DNA from: Muricea muricata | Lineage: Eukaryota; Cnidaria; Anthozoa; Malacalcyonacea; Plexauridae | DNA: 64,000 nucleotides | Assembly: GCA_963855995.1 (NCBI GenBank) | Contig: OY979717.1 | Coordinates: 64,288,243 to 64,352,242 of the forward strand | Direction: 5' to 3' | In this document: in pieces, positions 44,501 to 57,700 of the stretch | Layout: every line of letters begins with the position of its first letter | How positions within the stretch are numbered: the first letter of the stretch is position 1 | Position numbers and translations under genes: made by a program | The notes under the pieces: generated by a model | Database searches by the model: none | What the model was told of the DNA's origin: nothing | The model's input: the letters and a program-made list of their open reading frames with translations, nothing else

Positions 44501-47316
44501 AAAAACCAAGCAGTTTCAAAACTAAAAAAAGGTTTATGAAAGAAATATCGCAGGAAAAAAGGTAAATATTTAGACCGTATGCACATGATCGGACCGTGTA
44601 TCCTACGGAGCTCTCCTCCCGAAGTGACTAATAAAAACGCGTACATTCCTTTTTCTTACCATACACAGCACGCATGAAAATCTATGCAGAGGATCTATAA
44701 TTGATATATTAACCCCTTCATGGCTCAATCGCCAGACAATTTTTCATTATCTTCACTGCAAAATCAGGGTCATCACAACAGGGTGACCCGAACGAAACCA
44801 CGCCTTTCCACATGAGAACTGCGTTCGAAAAGTTCTTACCGAAAATCGAACTGCGACCTTACTGGTGAAAGGCCCAACCATAAAAAAGATCACTAAAATA
44901 TTAACACGAGCTTGCTGTTCACATATTTTATCATTTTTACCTGTTTATGACTAAAGTGCTGAGTGCTTCGCCCTCAATATCTTCAGCAATAATAATCAGT
45001 GGTTTTCGTGAGGTATTTGCCAACTCCAGAGCAGGTACAATTTGTTGAATTGTAGAAATCTTCTTTTGACACAAGAGTAACAAGGCATCCTGATATTCAA
45101 CTTTTTGCCCTGTAATGCAAATAAAGCTCAACCCAAAGCTACATAATTGGGGGAAGGGCTGTCATTGCAACATAAATTTAAACAAACCTTTAGCAGTGTT
45201 GATGAAATATGGTGAGATGTAACCACGATCAAACTTCAAGCCTTCAATGAGTTCTAACTCATCTTGAAGAGTTTTTCCATCCTAGTTGTTACACAAAATA
45301 AATTTGGTCGTAATCAGTATCAGTCAGAATGCATATGTCCGAGTTACTTGTTTTTACAGTAGTTATATTCATCCTACAATGTTTACAACTGATGAGTGAT
45401 CACACGTACATCGTGTTATCATTTGTTAAGTAGTGTACTAAAGACCAAATGTGCAAAACGTTTTATACTTTAGCTGTTTGTCGAGGACAGGACAAATGCT
45501 CCTCAAATAGTTTTATTAATCAAAATGAATAGCATGTATATGATACCTTGACTGTAATTACTCCATTTTTCCCAACTTTCTTCATTGCAGAGGAAATAAG
45601 ATCACCAACACTTGCATCTCCATTTGCTGATATGGTTGCAACCTGGTAGGTAGAAAAGATTAGCTTAAATTCCTGAAATCAAAATGCAACTTTAACAGAA
45701 TATTTAATTTATAAACTGTTTTAAATATGTATAGACTGGAGAAACACACAATTTCGTGCAATAGTTCAGAAATTTCTTGCTATATAGTGTGACTCGCATT
45801 CTTGTCTTTAGTTCAGGTTATAGGTTTCGTAATTTCCTGTGGTTCAGGTAATACCATAGACAGTAAAATTTTCTTTAACTAGTTATCCATGGTAATACTA
45901 AGCTTTTCTAGATTTTTGACTGCCAGGGACACAAGAAAAAATGCCATCACTATATTCTTTGGTCAAAGTGGATTGAGTTGTGACTGGCAGTAATGACATT
46001 CACCGTAACTACCTCAAAATCATAGATAATCTTGCCCACCAAATTCAGAGAATTGATTGATGCCTTGCAACACACCTAACTGTTCCTTCAATAGCAATGA
46101 CTTTCAATGACTAATGTATTTAATGAGGTTAACACACCTGAGCTATTTCTTCTGGTGTTGTAACTTGTTTGGACATTTCTTTTAGATGACTTACAACATG
46201 CTCAGCTGCCAAAATTACTCCTAAATTAGAAACATGAATCTTATCTTCAGGCTTGTATTTAAAAAGTTATCAACAACATATAACAGTAAAAAAAGTAATT
46301 GCCTCCTTGAGTTTAACATTATTTGTGGCAGAGTAACACTAAAATGTTCAACCATCTCACTCATTTCTCACTGGAATAATTATTACAACCATTATATCAA
46401 TATTTATTTGGTACTGTACTCAATGCAATTACCTCTTCTAACTTCTTGTGGATTAGCACCTCTGGAAACTTTTTCAAAACCTTCCTTTGCAATTTGTCTG
46501 GCAAGAATGGTTGCTGTTGTTGTGCCATCCCCAGCTTCCTCATTTGTATTATTTGCAACATCTTGAACTAAACGAGCTCCAACGTTTTCAAATTTGTCAG
46601 CTAAGTCAATTGCTTTAGCGACTGTCACACCATCTTTTGTAATTTTAGGTCCACCAAACGACTGCTCAATGATCACATTTCGACCCTGATATAACACAAT
46701 ATAGCAGTATTTCAAGAAAATTTGTACAGTCAACACCAAATAGTCATACAAGTACAAAATACCTGTGAACAAAGCTTAGTCTGAGAATGGAAAGCTTGTA
46801 ATAAATAAGTATTTTAAGTAAGAGAACACTTTACAATTATGTTTATCCCTGGCTGCTCATCAACAATCTTTTTTGTCATGCAAGCACAATAACCTTGATA
46901 AGGCCATGATTACAACACAAGGAAATATAAAAACTTCAATTACAAGGGAACACAATACTATGATCTGTGGCACAGCACCCTTCATGAACCTCAATATCTC
47001 TGAGAATAACAAAGTCATGTCATGAAAATGTCATGTGAGACTAACAAAAAGGCACTAGCTTAAGACATAAAAAAGCCTCAGTGGAAGAGAGTGGCATTGC
47101 AGTCTATTGTTATAACATTACCTTGGGACCAAGTGTGGCAGCAACAGCTTCTGCAAGGATTTCAACACCTTTCAACATTGCAGATCTTCCATCTCGACCA
47201 AATTTTAGGTCTTTAGCATTGCAGCTGTTTGAAGTACTCAAACAAGCAACAAATTGTGGGTTTAATACCTTCCTAGTGAGGTGCGTTGTGCGTAAAAAAC
47301 TGGGAAGACGATACAT
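41534..47316 (-). CDS. HSPD1: 60 kDa mitochondrial chaperonin (HSP60), 10 coding exons
   Basis: It folds matrix proteins as heptameric rings with HSP10, driven by ATP. Exons (minus): 47122-47316, 46433-46685, 46138-46220, 45547-45642, 45188-45281, 44941-45109, 44334-44433, 43442-43687, 42857-43120, 41534-41782. All junctions are GT-AG and in frame, giving 582 residues (human 573). Residues 1 to about 30 ([16 protein letters not shown]...) form an Arg-rich mitochondrial presequence; the mature part starts near [15 protein letters not shown] at 117-124 is the ATP-binding loop. [30 protein letters not shown] and a Gly-Gly-Met repeat tail are family marks. The ATG follows a strong acceptor (ATCGTACAG, then AATG), so the first exon is non-coding and lies toward 49.5-50 kb. 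The partner HSP10 diverges from the same region. Confidence 0.97.
42315..42712. mobile_element. foldback element built of ACGTACGTTTTGAAACG repeats, in an HSP60 intron
   Basis: Ends read CATTCAAGCGTGCGGCGTGC and GCACGCCGCATGCTTGAATG. Inside each end are three to five tandem units of the form AAAACG(T/C)ACGTTT(T/G)CCGTTTC or its complement. The centre holds a second hairpin, AATGTTTGGCTTTTATATA with its complement. No coding capacity. Confidence 0.75.
44185..44273. repeat. small hairpin with TTTCGCC(A/T)CCGC ends
   Basis: TTTTCGCCACCGCC at the left pairs with GGCGGAGGCGAAA-like sequence at the right, around an AT-rich stem. It lies in an HSP60 intron. Confidence 0.4.
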
Positions 47317-47744
47317 TCTGTACGATAAAAAGAAATTGTAATTTCCGTAATTAATTAGCACAATAATTTGAGGCCGATTGTAAAAATCATATAAAAAAAT
47401 CGACATTTCCAAAGTTCACTTGGAAATTCACTTGTGCTGAAAAATTGTTATGTCTGCTGCTATAACCCTTACTATGGTTTTTGGTCAGTTCAAAAATTGG
47501 AATCTATAGTGAAATGTTTTTATGATCATTTTGGTTCAACTGGTACTAGACTGCAGCAGGAAGATTAATTCTCCTATCATAGATTGAGACACACTCACTG
47601 CTCCACTGTTAACACACACTTCTCTACAATATGCACTAGCAACCATTCAACCTTGTTTTTAGGAGCTTTCCTTTCTAAACCTTACTAGGAGCAAATGAGT
47701 TGGAATTGTTCATGTGATAAACTAATAACAGGGGTTGGAATATA

Positions 47745-48725
47745 CAGTAGGTGCCAAAAGTATAAGTCCAGTTGATTATGAATTGTTACTTGTCAATTTA
47801 TAGCTATGCATCACAACACAAAGATTTTTTTCAAATCAAGTAATTTAAACAAGAAACTACATAAATTTAGAACTTGATGTCCAAATCTTTCCCTTTGAAA
47901 TATTTTGTACTATTGACTTTACAATAGATTTAGTATTGTCATTGTGAAATATCACTCTGCCAAGGAGCAATTACATCCCATGACTTGTCTTGACCCTGGC
48001 TACCCACTTGATTTTTTTCTTTAAAATGTTTCTACTAGTTTGGAATTTGATAAACTTAGGAGATTGATGAGGAAATACTGCATGAGCACTAAATTATCTT
48101 GGTTTTCATGGCTTCTTTAAAGACACAAGTCAGAAAAGTGTTTGTAAATCATCTTCTACATAGGCTTTTTCCAAATGATAAAGTACGCCTTTGTAGAATC
48201 TGATGGTATCTATGTTTTCTAAGAATACCTTTTTATAATACAAATATTCCTAACTTTATTGAAATAATATATATAAAAATGGTAGCTCTGTATCAGGGTC
48301 AATTTGACACCATGATCTCTCAGGATGACTCCGTCTAACATTTTGTGCTTGTTTCCATGCGTCCTGAAAATAAGCATAATCGTGCTTATTTTCAGGACGC
48401 AACAATCGACTATAACTCAAACTTTCAGATCACTTGATCACTCCGGGTAACCATTTGTCCTGTAACTTGTTTCAAACCTTTATTTATTCTTTATGCTCAT
48501 GTATATACAGGACCAAATTAACTAACGTTGCCAATAATAAACATGGTAAAAAGATGAAAATCCCGAAAGCAATCGTAGAGCATTATGTACATGCTTAAGT
48601 ATAACTAATGTACATAGTTTGAGGAGGCGAAATGAGCATTTTTGGGTACTTAAAAATTCCGGATATAATCTTATCTCTGTTTCTTCACAAAAATTGGACT
48701 GGACTCATACTTTTGGCACCTACCG
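47745..48725. mobile_element. Tc1/mariner-like element, non-coding or decayed
   Basis: Ends CAGTAGGTGCCAAAAGTATA and, inverted, CGGTAGGTGCCAAAAGTATG match at about 24 of 26 positions, and each is bordered by TA, the target duplicated by this superfamily. The 980-base interior has no intact transposase frame and no visible DDE/D motifs. Confidence 0.75.
48359..48400. repeat. perfect 18-base-pair stem-loop
   Basis: GCGTCCTGAAAATAAGCA and TGCTTATTTTCAGGACGC are exact complements around the six-base loop TAATCG. It lies inside the Tc1/mariner-like element. Confidence 0.9.
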
Positions 48726-49559
48726 TATGTAGCAGTTGGCTTTCATAGCGTTTATCAGTGTTGTCATTCTAACAAGCATGAATGTTTATGCTGTTAGAAT
48801 AGTCAAAAGCATGCATTAAATATTACTAGTTTCCTAGGAATAACTATAAAACCATGAAGCAACCTTGTATCACAAAATACAACTTGTTCGAGCTGTAATG
48901 TTAAATATCAAAATATAGACAGGAAACACCAGCACTTGCAAATCTGTTACAGGGCTGCAGCAAGCACAATGAAATGTCATGAAAATTTTCAATTTATTAC
49001 CATTATTTAGCTATTTAGAAAAGTGATTATTGCCCCTCCCCCTCCAAACACAATTTACCAGCTCAAATTTAAGCAGGTTCAAATAAATTTTTATAAATAT
49101 ATTTTATTGCTAGTCTATACTGTTAACCTTGCATATTTTATAATACACAAAAGTTAACACAAGTAACATAACAGGAAAATTTGACAAACTATTTTCATGA
49201 TTTGAACCCTTCGGATACTTATTAATATTCAAGATATTTTGTTATAATAGCTAGTTTTTATGATCGTGAACTGCAAACATTTTACCTGACTATCATATTT
49301 CTTATTAGTACCAGGATTTACAGCCAACGTTTACTCAGAATCAAATTTTGGTGAATAACCATGACCCAAAAAATTTAGTTTGCACACATGGCACTTCATG
49401 CATCAAATAATACAGTGACCCGATCAAATCAAACTCGTCCAAAATTCTAACCTCAAAACCCCTTTCAAATCTATACGGTAAAAACATAGGAAATACAGCT
49501 TTCAATACCTGAATTTTTATAAATTTCAATAAAAAGTAGAAGGAAAAATCTGCCTTTAT

Positions 49560-50185
49560 TCTACACCAGTAAGAGCCAGCACGTGTTGCAACCTCCGATC
49601 AACTTGCGTCAGGCAAGAACTGGTGGAACAACTGCTCATGCGTACTCTCATATTTGCGCAATATCTAAAATAACATACATCAAAAGATTATCCCTCAAGT
49701 CACGAATGTTTCATTCTATGATTCAACTTCGTTTTTATCTTGAAAGCATATCATTGAAACTGGTTGCCCCAGGCCATGTGTCTATTTTGTAGTATAGTTT
49801 ACCACACAGTGTATTTAAAAGGTTATTAGCATTTCATTGTCTGTTGGAGAAAAGACATTAAAAAATGGGTGTGATGTATTTTGCGCAATACAGGATATAA
49901 ACAAGAATTGAGAATTATAATGATAAATAAGTGTATGTTTATATTCACTCCAACATGTTTTTCCATTCTTAAGTGTCTTAAATGCTGTAAATCGGATCTT
50001 CACTTTGTTTATTTGGCAATATTTGCTGGTGTCACGTCCTAGCTTCTACGTTTCAATGATGCGATTTTGATAGCTAACCACAAAAAGATTGCGCAAGAGG
50101 TAAAAAATCTCCAACCCCCCAGTTTTCGGCTGTTTGAGTGGCGAGTGCACGTGTGTTGGAATTAAAAAGAGATATTTTCATAAAA
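49560..50185. promoter_or_regulatory. shared HSP60/HSP10 bidirectional promoter region
   Basis: It lies between the inferred HSP60 5' end and the HSP10 start codon. CACGTG boxes occur at 49580-49585 and 50148-50153, the second only about 35 bases from the HSP10 ATG. I could not find a convincing heat-shock element (alternating GAA/TTC every five bases). The exact HSP60 first exon and its donor are not resolved. Confidence 0.5.
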
Positions 50186-53100
50186 ATGGTGAGATATCAA
50201 TTCATGTTTCTTTCTGTTCTTATTTCACTTGTTTGATTTATGATTTGTAGGCAATATATAGCTATTTTCTTTGACAAACATATTCGAGTCGGCGATCATC
50301 ACATGTATGATTTATGTCAAAAATATTTTGTATTGTATTGTATATTTTGTAAAGTATTTCTTTGGTTCCGGGGTTCTAATGCCATTAGATTTTATGGTTG
50401 AGACAGTTTCTTTTACGTAAATGTGAAAAATATACTTCACAGTAAAGTGAAGGCTGTTATTGGCTGTTGCAGGCTCCATCTGCAACTATGTTAATGTGTA
50501 TGGTGGTTGAGGGGGGGTGGTGGTTATATTCTTAAGTTAGGTTCTTCAGTAGGCCAGACTTCATTTTCCCATCAGCGTGCGGAAGACCTTTTGTGCGCAT
50601 TATATATGACCATGCCCATTTTGGTAGGCTTTTCACGCACAAATTTTAGACGCACATGTTGTGCACTTTCATGCACTGACATACACAGTCACTTAAGTAT
50701 GTAATTTAAATGTAAGTGTTGAAGTAGATATGAGTAGTGCAAAAGAAATGAAAGTAAAATAAAGTGCAAGTACTCATATTTTCATATCTTTGGCACTATA
50801 ATCACTGATTCCTTTCCAACCCTGTCTCCAGGGCCCTGGGGATGATGTTGATTTCTTTCATAACAGCTGTTGGCCAGTATGGAAAGTATGGCTGTTTTCG
50901 GCGAGATCTCTGGTGTGCATACAAAAAATCCAAGTGTGCAGTGTTCAAAACTGTGTCAAGTGCACTCAAGTGTGCATGTTTATTAGACAAGTAGCACTGA
51001 TTAATGATAAATTAAAATTAAACTTCAATATGTATAATTAATGCTTCTTCAAATAAAAATATCACACTCCTTATTGAGTACCCAAATCACAAGATATTTA
51101 ATTTTCACATTTTTCTATGCATCCTCCAGACCTCTCCCAGTCTTTCACACTCCCTACATACCTTGCGCGTTCAGAGCAAGAATCGTAATCAAATGTGCAA
51201 ACCTGAACCTAACAAAAATTCTCGGGTGTGCATTTGCCATACTTTCCATACTGGGCTGTCGGTGCATGTGCAATTTATATTGCTTATTTATTTCCGACAT
51301 GCAATTAGCAAAGAATGAAGTCTAGACTGTTATATTGGATAGTATAGGCCCTTTGGCCACTCTTATTAGTTTTCGTTTTAAATTTAAATATTTTTGGGTG
51401 TATCCCCAGCTTTTATATTTCTCAATGTTGTAATCAGGGACATAGCAAGGGGGGATGCAGGGGAGCAGCACATTGCCTTTGTCAGGACAACTCATGAAAT
51501 TGACCATAAAATAAATTGGACTAATCAGTGGATGGAGATATTTAGCAAACAAATATATATAGCTAAAAAATTTGTATAAAAAATCAATGCAAAAAATAAA
51601 TTTCCCAATCATCATAAAGCCAGTTTAGTGATTAGAAATTGCAGTTTCCCCCTCACTATGCCCATAGATGTAATATAATTAGAGATCAGCTAATCCTCGT
51701 TCCCGATAAGTGCAATGGTAAAAATCTTTCACCTCATGGAAATAATTGTACCATTGCATTCATGATCATGTAATTAAATTAACTTGACACAAGCCTGTAC
51801 TTCACTGTATGTAGCATAAAAGAATAACCATTGAACCCCTTTTTAAATTGTAATTGCTTACACATGAACATTCCCTCTCCTGCTCAACACTTAATAAATA
51901 AAAATCAGTTTGTAAACAGCCCTATTCTTGTAAATGATAATATATAATACCCATTAAATTCAGTTTTTATTATAGTCGCATGATTTTGAGTAGATAGTCT
52001 AATCTGGCAAGAGTGCAAGGCAGTCACATACTTTTCATTGACAGATGGGGTGTTTCATCTTTCACATCATAAAAAACATTTAATTTTTACTATTGCACTT
52101 GTAGCTATTAATTATTTGTATACTTAATAAATATAATGTGAGTTTATTCAATCTAATAGATGGGAGACAATGTCAACCTGTCTCCCAGTGTCAGCAAGAA
52201 TCAAATATGACAGAGTAAAAGCTGCTTATTAATAAGTTTTAAATATCATGCAGTTAAACTATTTGGTAACAAACTATTTTCTTTTCAGGCTGCAGCTATT
52301 AGGAAGTTACGACCATTACTTGATCGTGTTGTTGTTGAGAAATTTATGCCAGAAACAGTAAGACTGTCAGACTGGGGATATTTATAATTTTAATAGTTAG
52401 CACAATACATTAGACAGACAGTTGCATCAAGTAGATAGTTCAGAACAAAGGAATTACATGATCGGTGCTTTCTAGATGGGCAAAGTGAAAGTGATATGTG
52501 AGAGACTTTATTTTATATCAAAGACATTTTATCTATATATTTGTGACTAATTGTGGATAACAGCTTGGGGGGAAGGGGAGCGAGCGTCTGCAATAAGACA
52601 TTTTTTGTTCAACAGTGCGTGTTATTTCAAAGTTGTGCAACATTTAGGATAATTGCCTAAGCCAACATGTGTATTACTAAATTTGGTTGAAAATGGCAAT
52701 TAACTGGACACATACTTTTACTATTCTAACATATTCTCAACTCTTCTATTTCTAGTTGAATATTTTATCATTTTATACCTTATGTTATCAACTATCAGAA
52801 ATGCCAAATTCTAAATTTCTGTTTATATTCCAGACTACAAAAGGTGGTGTAATTTTACCAGATCAAGGCTTAGGTAAAGTTCTTAGAGGAACTGTTATAT
52901 CTGCTGGTCCAGGTAGCAGAGATAATGTGAGTATTAGCTACATCACATTTTAATGTGTGAAAATACAAAAATTCAAGATTTTTAAAAATTGTGGCCAACT
53001 CATTAATTTGCAAAGGACACATATTGATGTTCTGCAGCAATTAATTTATTTTGAAATTGATTGTTTTGATGGTCTGTGAGCACAAATACATGAATATGTG

Positions 53101-53793
53101 CCCCAGCCTCGATTATTGAGTTTGCTACTCCACTGAACATGATTTTTGCAAAATGGCAGTTACAGTGGTTCAGTAAAATTGAGCTAAAGTATTTTAAAAG
53201 TGGAATCCATTTTACAAATGGTCAGACAGTGATAAATCTCCATCTTTCTTTATTCCATCTCGTTTAGTTCAGTCATATTTTGCATAAACCCCTGGAATAG
53301 TCAACTGTTAGGTTGACCCAGCCATACTGTATCTCCATTTCTGTCAGTATGTAATGTTTAACAAATGTAAGGGCCTAGATATAATTTGTGTCCACCGAGT
53401 TATGAGATATTGTATGAAACTCCAAAATCCATGAAAATTTACTTTTGATTAATTTGTAGAGTGGAAATATTGTACCTGTTAGTGTGAAAGAAGGTGACCA
53501 GGTTTTACTCCCTGAATATGGTGGTACAAAATTAACACTTGAGGATAAGGTACTGTATCTGTTGTATTCAATAAGACCACTAAGTTTCATTTTGGATACT
53601 TTTTAAACACTAATTCGACATTTAGGACCTGAAATGTGGAGACGTATTTTTTATATTCATCTCAACTTAAGCTATCCCATTGTTACTACCTAGACAAGCA
53701 CCAAAATTATAAAATAAGATGGCAATACATATATTTTTCTAGGAATATCATATTTACCGCGATGCCGAAATACTAGGAATTTTCTCGGAATAA
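50186..53793 (+). CDS. HSPE1: 10 kDa mitochondrial chaperonin (HSP10), 5 coding exons
   Basis: Co-chaperonin lid of HSP60 in the mitochondrial matrix. Exons: 50186-50188 (the ATG alone, followed by donor GTGAGA), 52289-52357, 52834-52926, 53460-53549, 53743-53793. All introns are GT-AG and phase 0. The product has 101 residues (human 102). Marks: LRPLLDRVVVE at 8-18, the mobile loop TTKGGVILPDQG at 25-36 that docks on HSP60, VSVKEGDQVLLPEYGG at 61-76 and the C-terminus EYHIYRDAEILG. No separate presequence is visible, as expected, because the HSP10 N-terminus is itself the import signal. It is divergently placed with HSP60. Confidence 0.97.
50871..51256. mobile_element. MITE-like element in HSP10 intron 1
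   Basis: Ends GCCAGTATGGAAAGTATGGC and GCCATACTTTCCATACTGGG are inverted. Inside the left end AAGTGTGCA recurs several times. Non-coding. Confidence 0.65.
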
Positions 53794-54076
53794 AGTGTGG
53801 ATGTCATCGTGTAAGAGTGAAATTTAATGGTGGAAATGTTATGGAAGAATTTTACAGCTGCTGTATTTCATATTAGACTTGCTTGAACTCTATCCAGAAA
53901 ACTAAATCCAGAAAATAGATTAGGCTGCTGCTATGCTACAGTAGGCCCACTTATATACAGTGTAATAACGTGATATCGTCTATATTTATAGGGTTAAATG
54001 CTTTGCTTAATACATGCATATACGAAACCGGGACTGTTTGTGAAATTTGTTCACTGAGAGAAAGAGGTATCCAGTC

Positions 54077-54503
54077 ATTTCGCCAACGAATCGTTTCGCC
54101 AACTGTCAGTTCGCCAACGTCGCATAGTTCATATTTAAGGCATAGACTTTAAATTTGAAATGGACTTTGCTACTGATGTTCTTGCGTTTTGAAAATTATT
54201 CATTGAGCACGTCAAATGTCTCAGAGATTTTTAATGTCATCCAAAAAATACATGGGTAACAGTATCCTGCGCTAATAGTAGTTACCAACGCGTGATTAGT
54301 CACCACATGGTATAAACCCTTAGTCTTAGAACATGAAGAGTTAAAAACAAATTTTGTACATTAACATCTCGTCATCACAAGGACTCAAGATTGTATCTTA
54401 AAATTTTTGAACGCTATATACTTAATGTGTGGCTATACCACTGGGATATACACGTTGGCGAACTTACATTTGGCGAAACGATTCGTTGGCGGGACGACGG
54501 CAA
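54077..54503. mobile_element. MITE with repeated TTCGCCAAC in its arms
   Basis: The left arm holds TTTCGCCAACGAATCGTTTC then TTCGCCAACGT; the right arm holds ACGTTGGCGAA then GGCGAAACGATTCGTTGGC. It lies between the 3' ends of HSP10 and the MYND/TPR gene, which converge here. Confidence 0.7.
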
Positions 54504-54749
54504 TTCGAGAAAGAGAAGTCTTTGAAGTCGAGGAAAGTGATTATCGTACTTCCACTTATTTTAAGTTTTCAATTGACGTCAACTTTTGCCGGGCTGAGTG
54601 TAGAAAACCTAGATAGTTGCCTGCAAAAGATGGTCATGTAATCTCAAAACAAAACTGGATAAGCAATACAATCGTTTGCTTTCTCTTCTTTCTTAAAAAA
54701 CATTAATTCCCAGCATACTATCACCGATTTGCAATCTGTTAACAAACTG

Positions 54750-57700
54750 CTACTGTTTTCGTAGTGGACTCGTTTTCGGTAACAATGTCACGAGTCTTTC
54801 CGACTCATCGGTGATCTCTTTTATTTTGTCGTGTCGCGCATTCGTCATCGATGATAATGCCGAACACAGCGAACATGTCAGTTTCGACAGAACGCTAGCA
54901 TTAACCACCGTCTGTGGCTCGCTTTCTTCAAGAATCGTCTTAACACCTTTATAAGCCATTTCGAGATATTTAACGCCTTTGCTAGGAATACCCATTAAAC
55001 AGTACGTGTTTCCAATATTTGCCAATGTTAGAACAATATTCTTATCGTCTACGATAGCGCTTTGTATCTCCAAACACTTCTGGTAGCATTGAAGCGCTTC
55101 GAGAACCGCCTCTTGCGCCTTGTAAACATTTCCCAAGGCGTTTAGCAAAGCGACTTCGACATTTCTCTCTGCGTCAGTTCCTTCCCCTTTTTTCTTGCAA
55201 ACTTCGTAGTGATTTTCTAGCGCCTGTCTCAAAAAAGCTACTGCCATGTCCGAGTTTCCTAACGCAGAACACGACTTGCCGAGAATACCCAAGGTTGTTC
55301 TCAAGTTACTGTGAGTCGCCGTGGCACCGTAAAGCTCTCGTAAAACGCTCAAACATTTCTTGGCAAGCTCAAAAGCGAGCTCTGGTCTTTGCAAACACAG
55401 ACAGAAATCAGCCAAAAACAACATCGGAACAGCTACACCTTCTTTGTCTCGGGAATTCTCTAAGATTTCGGCGAGGTCGCTTTTTAAAACGTCGACTGAA
55501 TCCGACCCCAGAAGCCCGACACCAGTTAGAGCTATTTTAAGAAAAGGTTCCACGTCATTTCTTTTTATGGAGTAACCGCCCTTTAAAGGTTTGCCCAACG
55601 ATTTTGTACATCTTGTTAAAATATTAACGGCTTCGTAATACAGTTGTAGGCAAAGGTATACTTCCCCAAGGAGGAGTTCTGCACGAAGGGTTTCAGGGTT
55701 ATCGCTCTTACCATAGGCGTACGAATATTGCTTGACACTTTCCTCGAGGATTGTCTTGGCGCGATGATGTTGGCCACGGTTGTGATACCATGAAGCCAGG
55801 TTGTACTTGGTTGTTGCTTCTGCCACAATAGTCACAAAAGATCCTTATTCTGCATAGAGATCAAGCGCCTCTTGTAAACATGCAATGTCTTTATCGTTGC
55901 GCTGGTTTTGGTAAATGCAACCCAGCACATTGAGAGATTGTGCGAGTCCATGAACATCTGGAAGATTTTCCAGGGTTTCGCGATAAAGTTCGATACAGCA
56001 CTCCAAGCAGTCAGCGGCCTTGAGGTACTGCTGCATGTTATAGTAGCATATCCCGAGATTATATAAGTTAACTCGAAGACAGTGGAACGCCAAGGTCGTA
56101 TTCATGCTGGACATGAGTGGTTGAACGAATTCTCGCCAACTGGTTATCTGATCAAGTAAAAGCAGCTGGTTACCGTTGTAAAAGTAATCTCCTGAGCATA
56201 GTAGACAGTGGAGTGCCCTGTAGTGGCACAATGAAGCCTCTTGAAATTTCTGGAAAATTTTTAACACATTACCAAGATCCGTCAGGTCGTCCAGATCGTC
56301 AGGGTAAGCCATGAAATGCTTTTGAAGCTCGATTTTCGCCCTTTTGTGCTGTCCGAGTCGCATACTGATCGCAGCACGATATTTAGGCAAATCATTGTAG
56401 AATTCCATATCCGCCATCTGATCTAAACTCGTATTAGGTTCTCCCAACGCACTTAGCCATGTGTGGGACAAAAACGGAAGTACAGTAAGGTAGTACCTGT
56501 ATAACGTCTGCGCAGTTGACAAACCCACTTCATGAAGCGCGCCATCCAAGCCATTCTCACAAAGCTCGGTGAATACCTGACAATCCAGATAATCATCTTG
56601 TTTTCCATGTTCCGTATACACCCTAGCTCGAAGCTCCGCGCCAATACTGACGGCGACAAACAGGTTCTGCATGCCTCTCTCGCTAAGAAGGTTCTTCTTA
56701 TATAACCACTCGAGGCATTCCCAGGCGCTTTGTGCGCATGCATTGAAGTACAAACTAACAATGGCCATCAGTCTTTCCATTAGGCGATAAATCTCTTTCT
56801 TAACGTCGAAAAACCTCCCAGTTTGATCTTCTTGACCAAGGCGTGGGTTGAACACGTCGAAATCTTTGGCCAGTTCCAAAAGTGCTAAAGTTTCTCTCAA
56901 CTTTCTCCCTATAGGTGGAACATCTCCTTCACGCGCTACTAATCTATCCAACTCCTCGTTCAAACACAGCTTGTAATCTCGTACCATTTCCACGGCTTTC
57001 TCGTTATTACTGTTGATGACGAGAACCGTTCGTAGTGCACTTGCAAGTTGATGATTCACTTTGACCCAATCTAATCGTTGGAATTTCGAAATTTCTCCAG
57101 GAGTACCGATGAGCTCGTAGACCATCGCACCGTCTTTATCTCGTTTACCAAGAGGAGTCTTGCATGCTTGTGGTAAGTTCCCATCGAAGGCAAAACCGCG
57201 TGGTGTGACGTCATCATAAAACCAAGGCCCCAAACAATGTATACCCATGCTAGGCAGGATGGTCTCGCCAAAGCCTATCACCATCAAATGAACGAGTTGT
57301 GTCAATTGGCGAAAGTAGATCTTGTGCTTTTCGTCCGAGCTTTCGATGAGAATGGCCCACTCGAAGTCCGAAAAGGGTGTCGCCTCCAGTCTGGCTAGAG
57401 AACCTAATGCTATCGTAGCATAATGGCATGGCGGTGGGCCTAAAAGGCTCACACAATCGTTCAACATTTCAGATACGAGGCTTACCAGGCTTTCCGCAAC
57501 AGCTTTGTACAACTCCTGGATTTTTCGATAATGCTCATGCTCGTTCGAGCCATTGTCGCTCCTACTCGTCATCGACTGTAGACCTGAAGCTAAATTATTC
57601 CTGGTTTCCTGCAGATGAGCCTTATGTTTTTTCATTTTCTCAAACGCTTTTTGACCTACAGCAACGTCAACGTCCATTGACAAGAAAAACGCATCGTGTA

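Larger units (their letters stand above)
47317..49559. other. probable 5' UTR intron of HSP60
   Basis: The acceptor directly upstream of the HSP60 ATG implies an intron reaching toward the shared promoter. It has no coding content and contains the Tc1/mariner-like element at 47745-48725. Confidence 0.5.

Noticed and set aside
49560..50185. Heat-shock elements in the HSP60/HSP10 promoter
   Set aside because: GAA and TTC triplets occur, but none in the required alternating five-base spacing on inspection.
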